Source of the DNA: Nonomuraea angiospora
GTDB lineage: Bacteria; Actinomycetota; Actinomycetes; Streptosporangiales; Streptosporangiaceae
Length of the DNA stretch: 64,000 nucleotides
Direction of reading: 5' to 3'
Assembly (NCBI RefSeq): GCF_014873145.1
Contig: NZ_JADBEK010000001.1
Location: forward strand, 5,704,001 to 5,768,000
The translations under genes and the position numbers were made by a program. Below are positions 1 through 7,473 of the stretch, piece by piece. The notes below the pieces were generated by a model. It was not told the DNA's origin, made no database searches, and worked only from the letters and a program-made list of their open reading frames with translations. Each line of letters starts with the position of its first letter. Positions within the stretch are counted from its first letter, which is position 1.

Positions 1-255
1 CGCCATGGCGCCGGACAACGTCTTGCCCTCGCCGGTGGCCATCTCGGCGACCTTCCCGTCGAGGAGGGCCAAGGTGCCGAGCAACTGCACGTCGTACGGC
101 CGCAGGCCCAGCGTCCTGTCGGCGGCCTCGCGTGCGATGGCGCAGAACTCGGCCAGATCGTCCATCTTCGGCTCGGGCAGCTCGTCGAGCTTGCGCAACC
201 GATCGGCGCGACCTTCCGCCGCCTTGACGATCTTTTCATAGGGGGTCAGGGGCAC
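1..255 (-). CDS. secA: SecA preprotein translocase ATPase, N-terminal fragment (SecA2-like)
   Basis: The first 85 codons of a leftward gene that runs off the left edge. SecA is the ATPase that drives unfolded preproteins through the SecYEG channel. The fragment has the conserved RPYDVQLLG segment followed by the Walker A region [12 protein letters not shown], as at the start of the SecA DEAD motor. Ala rather than Lys before TGEGKT, and a short N-terminus, look more like accessory SecA2 than the housekeeping SecA1; that is inference from a short piece. The GTG start at 253-255 is chosen because AGGAGG lies about 5 bases upstream (257-264). The plus-strand ORF here is its antisense shadow. Confidence 0.82.
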   Translation of the reverse strand, partial: MPLTPYEKIVKAAEGRADRLRKLDELPEPKMDDLAEFCAIAREAADRTLGLRPYDVQLLGTLALLDGKVAEMATGEGKTLSGAMA

Positions 256-442
256 GCCTCCTGGACGATCCAGGAGATTCCTGATAATTCCCTTTATTGA
301 GGCCACAGTTCCTCCAACGCACGCTTCGCCGACACCGTTCCCTCTTACAAGGGAGGGGAGCGGAGCGACGATACGGCAAGCGCCGCCGTACCGGACATTA
401 GCTCATCCGGGACGCTGCGCCGCCACATCGCTCATGTCCGAG

Positions 443-1306
443 TCACGCGGATTCAGCCCGTACGGCGAGAACTGTGACGGCGGCCAGCAGCAGCACGCAC
501 CCCGACCAGGCAAGAGGGGTGAGCCGCTCCCCGAACAGCACCACGCCGAGCACCGCCGCGCCCACGGCCTCGCCGAGCGAGATGATCGACACCGTGGTGG
601 CGCGCAGCGCGGTCAGGGCGCGGAAGAACAGGCCGTACGCGAGCGCCGTCGGCACCGCGCCGAGGTAGAGCAGCAGCGCCACGGACGGCAGGCTCACGTT
701 CGGCACGACCCCTTCCACCAGCGCGAACGGCGCCAGGCACGCCGCCCCGACCACGAACCCGCCGATCGCCACCCCCTGCGGGTCGTCGTCCCCGAGCCTC
801 CGGGAGAGGATCGTGACCCCGGCGTACCCGGCGGCCGAGAGCAGGGCGAGGCCGATGCCCGCGATGGAGGACGTCCGGGACTGCAGCGCGGTCTCCCCGG
901 TGAGGAGGACGAGCCCGGTCAGGGCGGTGGCGAGCGCGGTGAGCGCGACGCGGCCGAGCGGCTCGCGGAGGAGGAAGCGGCTGCCCAGGGCGGTGAAGAC
1001 CGGGGTGGCGCCCATCGTCACCACGGTCGCGAGCGCCACGCCGGAGTGGGCGATCGCGGCGAAGTACGCGGTCTGGTAGACGGCCATTCCGGCGCCGATC
1101 AGCAGGATCCGGCCGCTGAGCACGACCGGGCGGCGGGTGAGGAGGAGAAGGAAGGCGGCGCCGAGGAGGTAGCGCCAGAGAGAGACGCCGACGGCGCCGA
1201 GGCCGCCGGACTCGAAGAGCAGCGAACCGGCGGCGCCGCCCGTGCCCCAGGCGGTGGCGGCCACGGACACGTAAAGGGCGCCCCGCCGGGCGGAGACATG
1301 GGTCAT
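443..1306 (-). CDS. EamA/DMT-family transporter
   Basis: A 287-residue inner-membrane protein of the drug/metabolite transporter superfamily, which exports or takes up small metabolites; the substrate cannot be told. About ten hydrophobic segments in two EamA repeats are visible. The first repeat starts near ALYVSVAATAWGTGGAA and the second near GIGLALLSAAGYAG; the C-terminus holds the typical LGEAVGAAVLGVVLFGE motif. The length fits the family. The ATG at 1306 is preferred over the upstream in-frame start (1360), because the extra 18 residues are not membrane-like and GGAG lies before 1306. It sits alone between a methyltransferase gene and secA. Confidence 0.85.
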   Translation of the reverse strand: MTHVSARRGALYVSVAATAWGTGGAAGSLLFESGGLGAVGVSLWRYLLGAAFLLLLTRRPVVLSGRILLIGAGMAVYQTAYFAAIAHSGVALATVVTMGATPVFTALGSRFLLREPLGRVALTALATALTGLVLLTGETALQSRTSSIAGIGLALLSAAGYAGVTILSRRLGDDDPQGVAIGGFVVGAACLAPFALVEGVVPNVSLPSVALLLYLGAVPTALAYGLFFRALTALRATTVSIISLGEAVGAAVLGVVLFGERLTPLAWSGCVLLLAAVTVLAVRAESA

Positions 1307-1399
1307 GACAGGAGTGCTCCGGATGGAGTGGTTGGAATGGGCCCGGTGTGCGGGCAGCAACCACCCCCGGATCGCTCAGACCCGGAATCTCAGGGAATG

Positions 1400-1421
1400 C
1401 CGCCCGCTAGAGGGCGGGCGG
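1400..1421 (-). terminator. Hairpin after the methyltransferase gene
   Basis: Perfect 8-bp inverted repeat CCGCCCGC / GCGGGCGG with a 6-base loop, 55 bases past the stop of the leftward methyltransferase gene. There is no clear U-tract, so it is a weak or atypical terminator. Confidence 0.45.
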
Positions 1422-1475
1422 CGGGGAGCAGATCAGACGTCGGTGCACCCGCCCACCCTAGCGCGGCGGGGCGGG

Positions 1476-2291
1476 CTAGGGTTTGCGGCCTACGCCGCCC
1501 AGGAGGAGCTGCTCCCAGGTGGCCAGCGGGCCGGGCAGGCGCTCGTCCGGATGCCATTCGGGAAAGTGCACCACTCCGGGCTCCACCAGCACCAGCCCGT
1601 CGAAGTACGCGGCGATGGAGTCCCGGTCGCGGAAGTACCCGGCGCCCATGGTGACGTGGAGCATGGCCTCCAGCGCCTGGGCCTTGGGGTTGGCCGAGGC
1701 CATCATGTTGGAGGCGGCGAGGTAGCTGCCCTTCGGCAGGGCGGACATGTACCGCCGGACCAGCCCGTGCGGGTCGTCCTGGTCCGGCAGCAGGTGCAGC
1801 ACGCCGATGATCAGGATGGCCGTGGGCTGGGCCGGGTCGATCAGGCGGCGCAGCGAGGGGTGGCCGAGGACGGCCTCCACGTCGCGGACGTCGGCGGTGA
1901 TGGCGTCGGCGTACGGGTTGCCGTTCAGAATGGCGCGGGCGTGCGGCTCGACCATGGGGTCGTTGTCGACGTACACCACCCTGGCCCTGGGGTCGGCGAA
2001 CTGGGCCACCTCATGCGTGTTCTCCACCGTGGGCAGCCCGGCGCCCAGGTCGATGATCTGCCTGATCCCGGCCTCGCGGACGAGGAAGTCCACGACCCTG
2101 CCGATGAAGGCGCGGTTGCACCAGACGAGGTCCACCACCTCGGGCACCGTGTCCTTCAGCTTGCGGGCCACCGAGCGGTCGGCGGCGAAGTTCTCCATGC
2201 CGCCGAGCAGCGCGTCGTGGACGCGGGCCACGCTGGGCCGCGCCGGGTCGACCCCAGGAGGAGCCCACTCGTACTCTCCGCTGAGACTCAA
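1476..2291 (-). CDS. SAM-dependent methyltransferase, DUF574/PF04672 family
   Basis: A 271-residue protein of the actinobacterial S-adenosylmethionine methyltransferase family formerly called DUF574. Family hallmarks are the N-terminal segment PSVARVHDALLGG (residues 18-30), the SAM-binding IDLGAGLPT motif (about residue 80) and VVYVDNDPMV, the acidic end of strand beta2. The substrate is unknown for this large paralogous family. The start follows directly from an upstream region that also serves the divergent PRC-barrel gene. It appears to be a single-gene unit followed by a hairpin at 1400-1421. Confidence 0.88.
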   Translation of the reverse strand: MSLSGEYEWAPPGVDPARPSVARVHDALLGGMENFAADRSVARKLKDTVPEVVDLVWCNRAFIGRVVDFLVREAGIRQIIDLGAGLPTVENTHEVAQFADPRARVVYVDNDPMVEPHARAILNGNPYADAITADVRDVEAVLGHPSLRRLIDPAQPTAILIIGVLHLLPDQDDPHGLVRRYMSALPKGSYLAASNMMASANPKAQALEAMLHVTMGAGYFRDRDSIAAYFDGLVLVEPGVVHFPEWHPDERLPGPLATWEQLLLGGVGRKP

Positions 2292-2459
2292 CCCCGCCCC
2301 CTTTTGCGTGCTTTGACCGGGATCGTAGTCGCACTCAGCGACTTAACGGGAAGAACGCGTCAGATTGTGGGACGCCCCTGCCCATACGTTTACGCGGCCG
2401 TGGCCGGGTAGCAGAAGGCATGCCCGAGAAGGACGGAAGAAGAGAGGGAGAGAGCCCCC

Positions 2460-2801
2460 ATGGAGCTCTGGAACTATCGCGCTGACGTCTACGACCGCGG
2501 CCAGCCCCTGGATCTCGTGGGCTACCACGTCCAGGCGACCGATGGAAAGATCGGGTCCGTCGACGAGGCGACGTACGAGGTCGGCGAGAGCTACATCATC
2601 GTCGACACCGGCCCTTGGATCTTCGGTAAGAAGGTCATGCTCCCGGCGCAGGTCGTCACGAGCATCGACCCTCAGGAGCGCAACGTTTACGTCGCGCGCA
2701 CCAAGGCCGAGATCAAGGACGCGCCCGAGTTCGACGAGGGCACGTTCAAGGAACCCGAGTACCGGACGCGGCTAGGCGACTACTACGGCCGGCTCGTGTA
2801 A
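2460..2801 (+). CDS. PRC-barrel domain protein
   Basis: A 113-residue soluble protein. The PRC-barrel is a small beta-barrel found in the photosynthetic reaction-centre H subunit and in RimM. Stand-alone actinobacterial copies are often linked to stress or cytoskeletal functions. Visible features are DLVGYHVQATDGKIGSVDEA followed by YIIVDTGPWIFGKKVMLPA and a conserved VYVARTKAEIKDAPEF tail, all typical of the short single-domain members. The ATG at 2460 has a GAGGGAGAGAG purine-rich site upstream. It is divergent from the DUF574 gene and ends at a bidirectional terminator. The exact role is unknown. Confidence 0.85.
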   Translation: MELWNYRADVYDRGQPLDLVGYHVQATDGKIGSVDEATYEVGESYIIVDTGPWIFGKKVMLPAQVVTSIDPQERNVYVARTKAEIKDAPEFDEGTFKEPEYRTRLGDYYGRLV

Positions 2802-2815
2802 CTGACACGCCGCAA

Positions 2816-2850
2816 CAAAAAGGGCCGCGCCCCCAGGGGGCGCGGCCCTT
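2816..2850. terminator. Bidirectional rho-independent terminator
   Basis: The near-perfect stem AAGGGCCGCGCC / GGCGCGGCCCTT lies between the convergent PRC-barrel and nucleotidyltransferase genes. A-rich sequence on the left serves as a U-tract for leftward transcripts. Confidence 0.85.
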
Positions 2851-2859
2851 CGCGGTGCG

Positions 2860-3456
2860 TCACGGCCATTTCGGGTCGCCCTTCGGCTCGATCGGGCCCT
2901 GCAGCACGTCCAGCCGCTCCAGGAGCGTGATGAACGTCATCGCGTACGGCGAGTCCTGGAGCACGGCCGCCACGCGCGGCCAGTCGACCTGCTCGCGCAG
3001 CGCGCGCACCTGGGCCAGCAGCGCCCCGTAGTCGCAGGCGTGCTCCGACAGCGGCAGTAGCCACGAGATGACCAGGTCGGTGGCCTCCAGCACGGGCACG
3101 ATCACGGCGGACGCCTTCAGCGGCTCGGCCCGGTCCAGCAGCTCGTCGGTGATCGGCTGGTCGGACACCCGGAAGATCAGGTCCACCAGCCGGCCCTCGT
3201 CGTACGCCTTGACCAGCCAGTCCTCCGGCGGCTTGGCCGTCTGGAAGCCGATCCCGCGCAGCGCCTCCAGCGCGGTCGGCACGTCGTGCTCGGTCAGCAT
3301 GAAGTCGACGTCGTGCAGTGACGGTGCGGCGCCTCTCGCGTACGCGGCGCATCCGCCGGCCAGCGCGAATTTCACCCCGGCGTCCTTCAACCCTGTGCTG
3401 GCACGCTTGAGCGTGTCGAGAATGGCGTCAGTGACAGCGTGGCCGTGGCTCGTCAT
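2860..3456 (-). CDS. Nucleotidyltransferase-fold protein
   Basis: A 198-residue protein with the polymerase-beta nucleotidyltransferase signature. GG (FALAGGCAAYARG, about residues 30-42) is followed by HDVDFML, which supplies the paired metal-binding aspartates. Such small stand-alone proteins include AbiEii/MNT-type toxins and orphan enzymes. No HEPN or AbiEi-like partner gene is next to it, so a toxin-antitoxin role is not supported. The substrate is unknown. It is convergent with the PRC-barrel gene across a shared terminator, and its upstream side faces the small GPGG membrane protein gene. Confidence 0.75.
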   Translation of the reverse strand: MTSHGHAVTDAILDTLKRASTGLKDAGVKFALAGGCAAYARGAAPSLHDVDFMLTEHDVPTALEALRGIGFQTAKPPEDWLVKAYDEGRLVDLIFRVSDQPITDELLDRAEPLKASAVIVPVLEATDLVISWLLPLSEHACDYGALLAQVRALREQVDWPRVAAVLQDSPYAMTFITLLERLDVLQGPIEPKGDPKWP

Positions 3457-3569
3457 GTTTTCGGGCTACCCAAACGATCGTCAACTAGGCGTTGGACGGC
3501 GGGGTCTCTTGCTCATTGATTAAGGAAAAAACATGTTATGAGAACACCCCTTAGGGCAGAGGCAGACCC

Positions 3570-3719
3570 ATGGCTACTTTGCTCTGGATCATCGCGGTAA
3601 TACTCGTCATCTCCGGGATCTACGTGATCCTGGCCAGGCGCGATCTGCTCTGGGGGATCGTGCTCATCGTCCTCGGATTCCTGGTCGGACCGGGCGGGGT
3701 CAGTATCTTCAATGTGTAG
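3570..3719 (+). CDS. GPGG-motif small membrane protein
   Basis: A 49-residue protein (ATG at 3570, TAG at 3717-3719). It has two predicted membrane segments (about residues 3-20 and 27-39) joined by a short basic ARRD loop, and ends with VGPGGVSIFNV. The GPGG tail is the signature of a small actinobacterial membrane protein family of unknown function. The coding sequence is bracketed by its own strong terminator at 3723-3750, which supports a real monocistronic gene. The upstream purine-rich GGGCAGAGGCAG provides a possible ribosome site. Confidence 0.8.
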   Translation: MATLLWIIAVILVISGIYVILARRDLLWGIVLIVLGFLVGPGGVSIFNV

Positions 3720-3722
3720 GTT

Positions 3723-3750
3723 CCGCGCTCCCGAGGGCATGGGAGCGCGG
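3723..3750 (+). terminator. Terminator of the small membrane protein gene
   Basis: Perfect 10-bp stem CCGCGCTCCC / GGGAGCGCGG with an 8-base loop, starting 4 bases after the stop codon. Confidence 0.85.
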
Positions 3751-3900
3751 AAAACAGATATCCACCGTTCACCCGTTCGGGTACGCGGGATGCCGGAAGC
3801 CGTCCACGCCTCGGCCCTCCACCTGACCCCCCGTCAAAGACGCACTGGGCCGCGTGGCCGGCTTCCGCATCCGCGCGGTGGCGCACGAACGCCGAACGTT

Positions 3901-3935
3901 CCCGACGCCCCCGCGATGATCGCGGGGGCGTCGGG
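3901..3935 (-). terminator. Strong hairpin downstream of the metallophosphoesterase gene
   Basis: Perfect 15-bp inverted repeat CCCGACGCCCCCGCG / CGCGGGGGCGTCGGG with a 5-base loop. It lies about 35 bases past the stop of the leftward metallophosphoesterase gene. The rest of 3751-3969 shows no gene. Confidence 0.75.
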
Positions 3936-3969
3936 AATGAACCGGCTGGGGGCTTGCCGCGAAGGTCCT

Positions 3970-4710
3970 TCAGAACCCGGTCTCGCAGTCGAGGCAGTAG
4001 ACGGCGTAGGCCCGGCCCAGCACCGGCAGCGCCACGTTACGGACCCGGATGCCGCCCGACGTCATGCCCTTTTCCGTGCCCTTGTGCGCGTGGCCGTGCA
4101 GGATCAGGTCGGCGCCCGCCGTGTCGACCGCCTCCGCCAGCAGGTAGCTGCCCAGGAAGGGATAGATCTCGTGCGGCTCCCCCTCCAGCGTCTCCTTGAT
4201 CGGGGAGTAGTGCGACAGCACCACGCGCTTCTCGGCCACGATCTCCTTGAGCGCGACCTTCCAGGACTCGGCGATGTAGCGGGTGTGGGCGACGAAGTTC
4301 TTGATCTCCCGCTCGCCGAACTCGCTGGCGCACTTGCCCGCGAACCCGCCGCCGAACCCCTTGCCGCCGACCACGCCCAGCTTCCTGTCGCCGCACTGGA
4401 CGACGGCGCCGTCGTCGTCGAGCACCACGACGCCCGCGTCGCGCAGCTCGCCGGCGATCTCGTACTGCAGGTCTGAGTGGTAGTCGTGGTTGCCGAGCAC
4501 CGCGACGACGGGGATCGGCAGGCCGCGCAGCTCGTCGGCCACGACCCGCCCCTCCTCCAGCGTGCCGTGCCTGGTCAGGTCGCCGGCCAGCATCAGCACG
4601 TCCGCGCGTTCCTCGATGCCCGCCAGTCTCTTGCGGTACTGGCCTCTGTCGTCCTCCCCCAGGTGGATGTCTCCGACGGCCGCGATACGCAGGTCAGTCA
4701 AGACGCTCAT
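3970..4710 (-). CDS. Calcineurin-like metallophosphoesterase
   Basis: A 246-residue predicted two-metal phosphoesterase, likely cytoplasmic. All family motifs are present in order: GDIHLGE, AGDLTRHG, GNHDY, SHYSP and HGHAHKG. These supply the Asp, His and Asn metal ligands and the catalytic His, so it should be active on a phosphomonoester or phosphodiester. The physiological substrate is not evident. The ATG at 4710 is chosen because the GDIHLGED strand begins 13 residues later as usual; the 100 residues of open frame further upstream are antisense-like and overlap the BON gene. It overlaps the BON-domain gene by 17 bases, suggesting translational coupling. Confidence 0.88.
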   Translation of the reverse strand: MSVLTDLRIAAVGDIHLGEDDRGQYRKRLAGIEERADVLMLAGDLTRHGTLEEGRVVADELRGLPIPVVAVLGNHDYHSDLQYEIAGELRDAGVVVLDDDGAVVQCGDRKLGVVGGKGFGGGFAGKCASEFGEREIKNFVAHTRYIAESWKVALKEIVAEKRVVLSHYSPIKETLEGEPHEIYPFLGSYLLAEAVDTAGADLILHGHAHKGTEKGMTSGGIRVRNVALPVLGRAYAVYCLDCETGF

Positions 4711-4942
4711 CCTCCCCCGGCTCACTGGCCTCCACGACTCTGATCTCGTTGTGCAGGTGGAGCTCGGGCGCGGCCTCGTGCGCCACCTGGCCGAGCCGCT
4801 CGCGCTGGCCTGTCCCGCTGACCTCACCGCGCAGGAACAGCTGGTCGCCTCGTATGTCCACGCGGATTCCGAGCTCGTGCGTGCGTCCGTCCTCGGCCAG
4901 CGCCTGCTGGACGCGGGCCGCGACGTACTGCGGAGCTTCCAT
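4694..4942 (-). CDS. Small BON-domain protein
   Basis: An 82-residue protein formed almost entirely by a single BON domain. The visible core is VRVQQALAEDGRTHELGI-type helix followed by VDIRGDQLFLRGEVSG and later LHLHNEIRVVE. BON domains bind phospholipids or small ligands and are common in osmotic-stress proteins. There is no signal peptide, so this one is probably cytoplasmic. It overlaps the start of the metallophosphoesterase gene and may be co-transcribed with it. The function is otherwise unknown. Confidence 0.75.
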   Translation of the reverse strand: MEAPQYVAARVQQALAEDGRTHELGIRVDIRGDQLFLRGEVSGTGQRERLGQVAHEAAPELHLHNEIRVVEASEPGEDERLD

Positions 4943-4987
4943 CGCTCGCCTCCTTCTTCTGTCGCCGCATGCCCCTGGATTAACACC

Positions 4988-5983
4988 TCAAACGGCACGG
5001 ATAAGGTCAATAACCGCCTGCTCGACCGGTCCTGCCGTGGCCAGTTGCCCGAAATCGGCTTCCGCGCCCAGCTCGGTCAGCGCGGCCGCGATGGTCCTGT
5101 CCTGGTCGTACGCCTCGACCACCCGGGGGTCCACGTACGACGCCCTGGCCACCGTGGGTGTGTTGCCCAGGTATTCGGCGACCTCCCGCATGACCCGGGC
5201 CACCGCACGTTTCTTCTGGCCGGCCGGCTTGGAGACCGCCAGGCCCACGGCGGCCAGAACGGTGGCGTGCCAGGTGCGGAAGTCCTTGGCGGTGACCTCG
5301 TACCCGATGGTCTCGCGCAGGTAGTCGTTGATGTCGTCGCTCCTGATGTAGCCCCAGCCGCCGTCGCGCCGCCGGTAGCGCAGCAGCTCGCCCTCCACGC
5401 TGAGCGCCTTGAGCGACCTGAGCACCTTGCAGGCCGCGGGATCGGCCACCTCGACCTCTCGGGAGATGTCCCCCTTGGCCTGGTAGGAGCAGGTGACCGT
5501 GCCGTTGGAGCAGGTGAGGTGCTCCATCCTGAGCGTGGCCAGCCCGTACGTGTCGTAGCTCTCGCCGCCGATGCGGAAGAAGCCGACGTCGAGCAGGCGG
5601 GCCGCGGCGGCCAGCACCCGCTTCCTGGTCAGGCCGCGGCCGCCGAGCTGGCCTTCCACGGTCTTCCTGAACTCCGGCAGCCGCTCGGCCACCTCCAGCA
5701 CGCGGTCGAACTTGGCCTGGTCCTGCTGCTCACGCCACAGGTCGTGGTAGCGGTACTGCCTGCGCCCGGCCGCGTCCGTGCCCACGGCCTGCAGGTGGCC
5801 GTGGGGGGACGTGCAGATCCACACGTCGGTCCAGGCCGGGGGGATGGCCAGCGCCTTGATGCGGGCCAGCGTGGCCTGGTCGCGCACCGCACGCCCGTCA
5901 GGCCCCTGGTAGCCGAACCCGCGCCCGTAGCGCCTCCGTACGATCCCCGGCTCGCTCTGATCACTGGGACGCAGCTTGGGCAC
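4988..5983 (-). CDS. DNA topoisomerase IB (poxvirus-like)
   Basis: A 331-residue type IB topoisomerase that relaxes supercoils through a 3'-phosphotyrosyl intermediate. Seen are the N-terminal segment RRRYGRGFGY, the PPAWTDVWI motif, the catalytic-domain FRIGGESYDTYGLATLRMEHL (first Arg), KDFRTWHAT (second Arg and His) and the presumptive nucleophile Tyr in ASYVDPRVVEAY near residue 291. The length matches bacterial TopIB enzymes. Its distribution in actinobacteria is patchy. It is followed leftward by the BON and phosphoesterase genes with a 45-base gap, so these may form one unit. Confidence 0.92.
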   Translation of the reverse strand: MPKLRPSDQSEPGIVRRRYGRGFGYQGPDGRAVRDQATLARIKALAIPPAWTDVWICTSPHGHLQAVGTDAAGRRQYRYHDLWREQQDQAKFDRVLEVAERLPEFRKTVEGQLGGRGLTRKRVLAAAARLLDVGFFRIGGESYDTYGLATLRMEHLTCSNGTVTCSYQAKGDISREVEVADPAACKVLRSLKALSVEGELLRYRRRDGGWGYIRSDDINDYLRETIGYEVTAKDFRTWHATVLAAVGLAVSKPAGQKKRAVARVMREVAEYLGNTPTVARASYVDPRVVEAYDQDRTIAAALTELGAEADFGQLATAGPVEQAVIDLIRAV

Positions 5984-6037
5984 GGACGGCGGCTACCCCG
6001 GAAGTTAGGGGGCAAACAGAACGGGCAGGTGGGCGGC

Positions 6038-6313
6038 ATGTCTGATAACAGGGACATGCCGGATAACGGAAAGTGGCACGAGGAACGGGACACCAAAGGC
6101 CATGCCATGGTGCCCGCCACGCCACGCGACGTGGCGCACATCAGGATCGGCTCGTTCCTGCTGGTGTTCATGTTCGCGTTCGCGGTGCTCGGGATCATCG
6201 TCGGGGCGCCCGTCATGACGGCGATCGCGCTCGTGGTGGCTCTGATCACGGTGGTCGACATCGCACTGGCCGTGCGACGCCAGAAGCTGCGACAGGACGG
6301 AGAGGCGGGCTGA
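6038..6313 (+). CDS. Small two-TM membrane protein, unknown
   Basis: A 91-residue protein with a hydrophilic N-terminus (about residues 1-35), two membrane segments (about 38-58 and 60-79) and a basic C-terminal tail RRQKLRQDG, predicting both ends in the cytoplasm. I do not recognise a named family. The ATG at 6038 is preceded by GGGCAGGTGGGC; an in-frame ATG at 6056 is the alternative. It ends 7 bases before the SDR gene and is probably co-transcribed with it. Confidence 0.65.
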   Translation: MSDNRDMPDNGKWHEERDTKGHAMVPATPRDVAHIRIGSFLLVFMFAFAVLGIIVGAPVMTAIALVVALITVVDIALAVRRQKLRQDGEAG

Positions 6314-6320
6314 TTGCGAC

Positions 6321-7328
6321 ATGGCACCACTTGAAGGGCGCGTAGTGGTGGTGACGGGCGCCAGCGGCGGGGTCGGGCGAGCGGTCGTCCGGCAGCTCGG
6401 GCGCCAGGGCGCGAAGGTGGCGCTCATCGCCCGGGGCACGACCGGGCTGGGCGCCGCCGCCGTGGACGTGGGCGTGGAAGGAGGCACCGGCGAGGTATTC
6501 GAGGCCGACATGGCCGAGTACGACCAGGTGCGGAGGGCGGCCGAGCGCATCGAGGCGGAGATGGGGCCCATTTCCGTCTGGATCAACATCGCCTTCTCCT
6601 CCGTCTTCGCCAGATTCAGCGATATTTCGCCAGATGAGTACGCCCGCACCACCGCGGTGACGTACCTGGGCTACGTCTGGGGCACGAAGGTCGCCCTGGA
6701 CCTCATGCGCCCGCGCAACACGGGTGCGATCGTCCAGGCCGGCTCGGCGCTGTCGCAGCGCGGCATCCCGCTGCAGTCGGCGTACTGCGGCGCCAAGCAC
6801 GCGATCAAGGGGTTCACGGAGTCGGTCCGCACGGAGTTGCTGGCCGACCGCAGCGGCATCGACATCACGCTGGTGCAACTGCCCGCGCTCAACACCCCCC
6901 AGTTCGACTGGGTGCTGTCCAAGCTGCGGCGCCACCCGCAGCCGGTCCCCCCGATCTACCAGCCGGAGGTGGCCGCCCGGGCCATCGTGTACGCGGCCGA
7001 GCACCCGGAGCGCAAGGAGTACTGGGTGGGCGCCACCACGGCCGCCACCCTCCTGGCCCAGCGCGTGGCGCCGGCGCTCGTGGACCGGTACGTGGCCAGG
7101 ACCGGCGCGCGGTCCCAGCAGACGGACGAGAAGCCGCCGGACGGCGTCGCCAACCTGTGGGAGCCGGCGGACGAGGACGTGGACTACGGCGCCCACGGCT
7201 CGTTCGACGAGCGCTCCCATGCCCGCAGCCCCCAGCTCTGGCTGTCCCAACATCGCGGCCCGGTCCTCCTCGCGCTGGCCGGAGGCGCGGCCGCCACGTG
7301 GGCGGCCCTGCGTCTGCGCGGACGATAA
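6321..7328 (+). CDS. SDR-family oxidoreductase with C-terminal extension
   Basis: A 335-residue short-chain dehydrogenase. The N-terminal Rossmann motif TGASGGVGRA binds NAD(P), the catalytic YCGAK stands near residue 155 and the GSALSQRGIP serine strand precedes it. The usual NNAG motif is INIAF here, a divergent form seen in related actinobacterial SDRs. About 90 residues follow the SDR core and end with a hydrophobic segment (about residues 308-330), suggesting membrane attachment. The substrate is unknown. It is preceded by the small membrane protein gene with 7 bases between them. Confidence 0.86.
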   Translation: MAPLEGRVVVVTGASGGVGRAVVRQLGRQGAKVALIARGTTGLGAAAVDVGVEGGTGEVFEADMAEYDQVRRAAERIEAEMGPISVWINIAFSSVFARFSDISPDEYARTTAVTYLGYVWGTKVALDLMRPRNTGAIVQAGSALSQRGIPLQSAYCGAKHAIKGFTESVRTELLADRSGIDITLVQLPALNTPQFDWVLSKLRRHPQPVPPIYQPEVAARAIVYAAEHPERKEYWVGATTAATLLAQRVAPALVDRYVARTGARSQQTDEKPPDGVANLWEPADEDVDYGAHGSFDERSHARSPQLWLSQHRGPVLLALAGGAAATWAALRLRGR

Positions 7329-7473
7329 GCCCGGCGCCTGCGCGGGCGATGAGCCGTCGACTGGGCCGCCCGGTGCCCGTGCGGGCGATGAGTTGAGCCC
7401 CCCGTCCCCCTGACCGGCCGGACTTAAGCGGGCCTGGAGGGGTAGGCGGCGGGAAACCGCTTCCGAGGAGGTC

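Noticed and set aside
5..241. A 78-codon plus-strand ORF at the left edge
   Set aside because: It is antisense to the SecA fragment, whose motifs are unmistakable on the minus strand.
2860..3456. Toxin-antitoxin reading of the nucleotidyltransferase
   Set aside because: No antitoxin or HEPN partner is adjacent on either side.
3543..3558. ACCCCTTAGGG resembling the cluster box
   Set aside because: It lies far outside the cluster before an unrelated small gene; a chance match is more likely. The TAGGGGG at 6006-6012 is set aside for the same reason.
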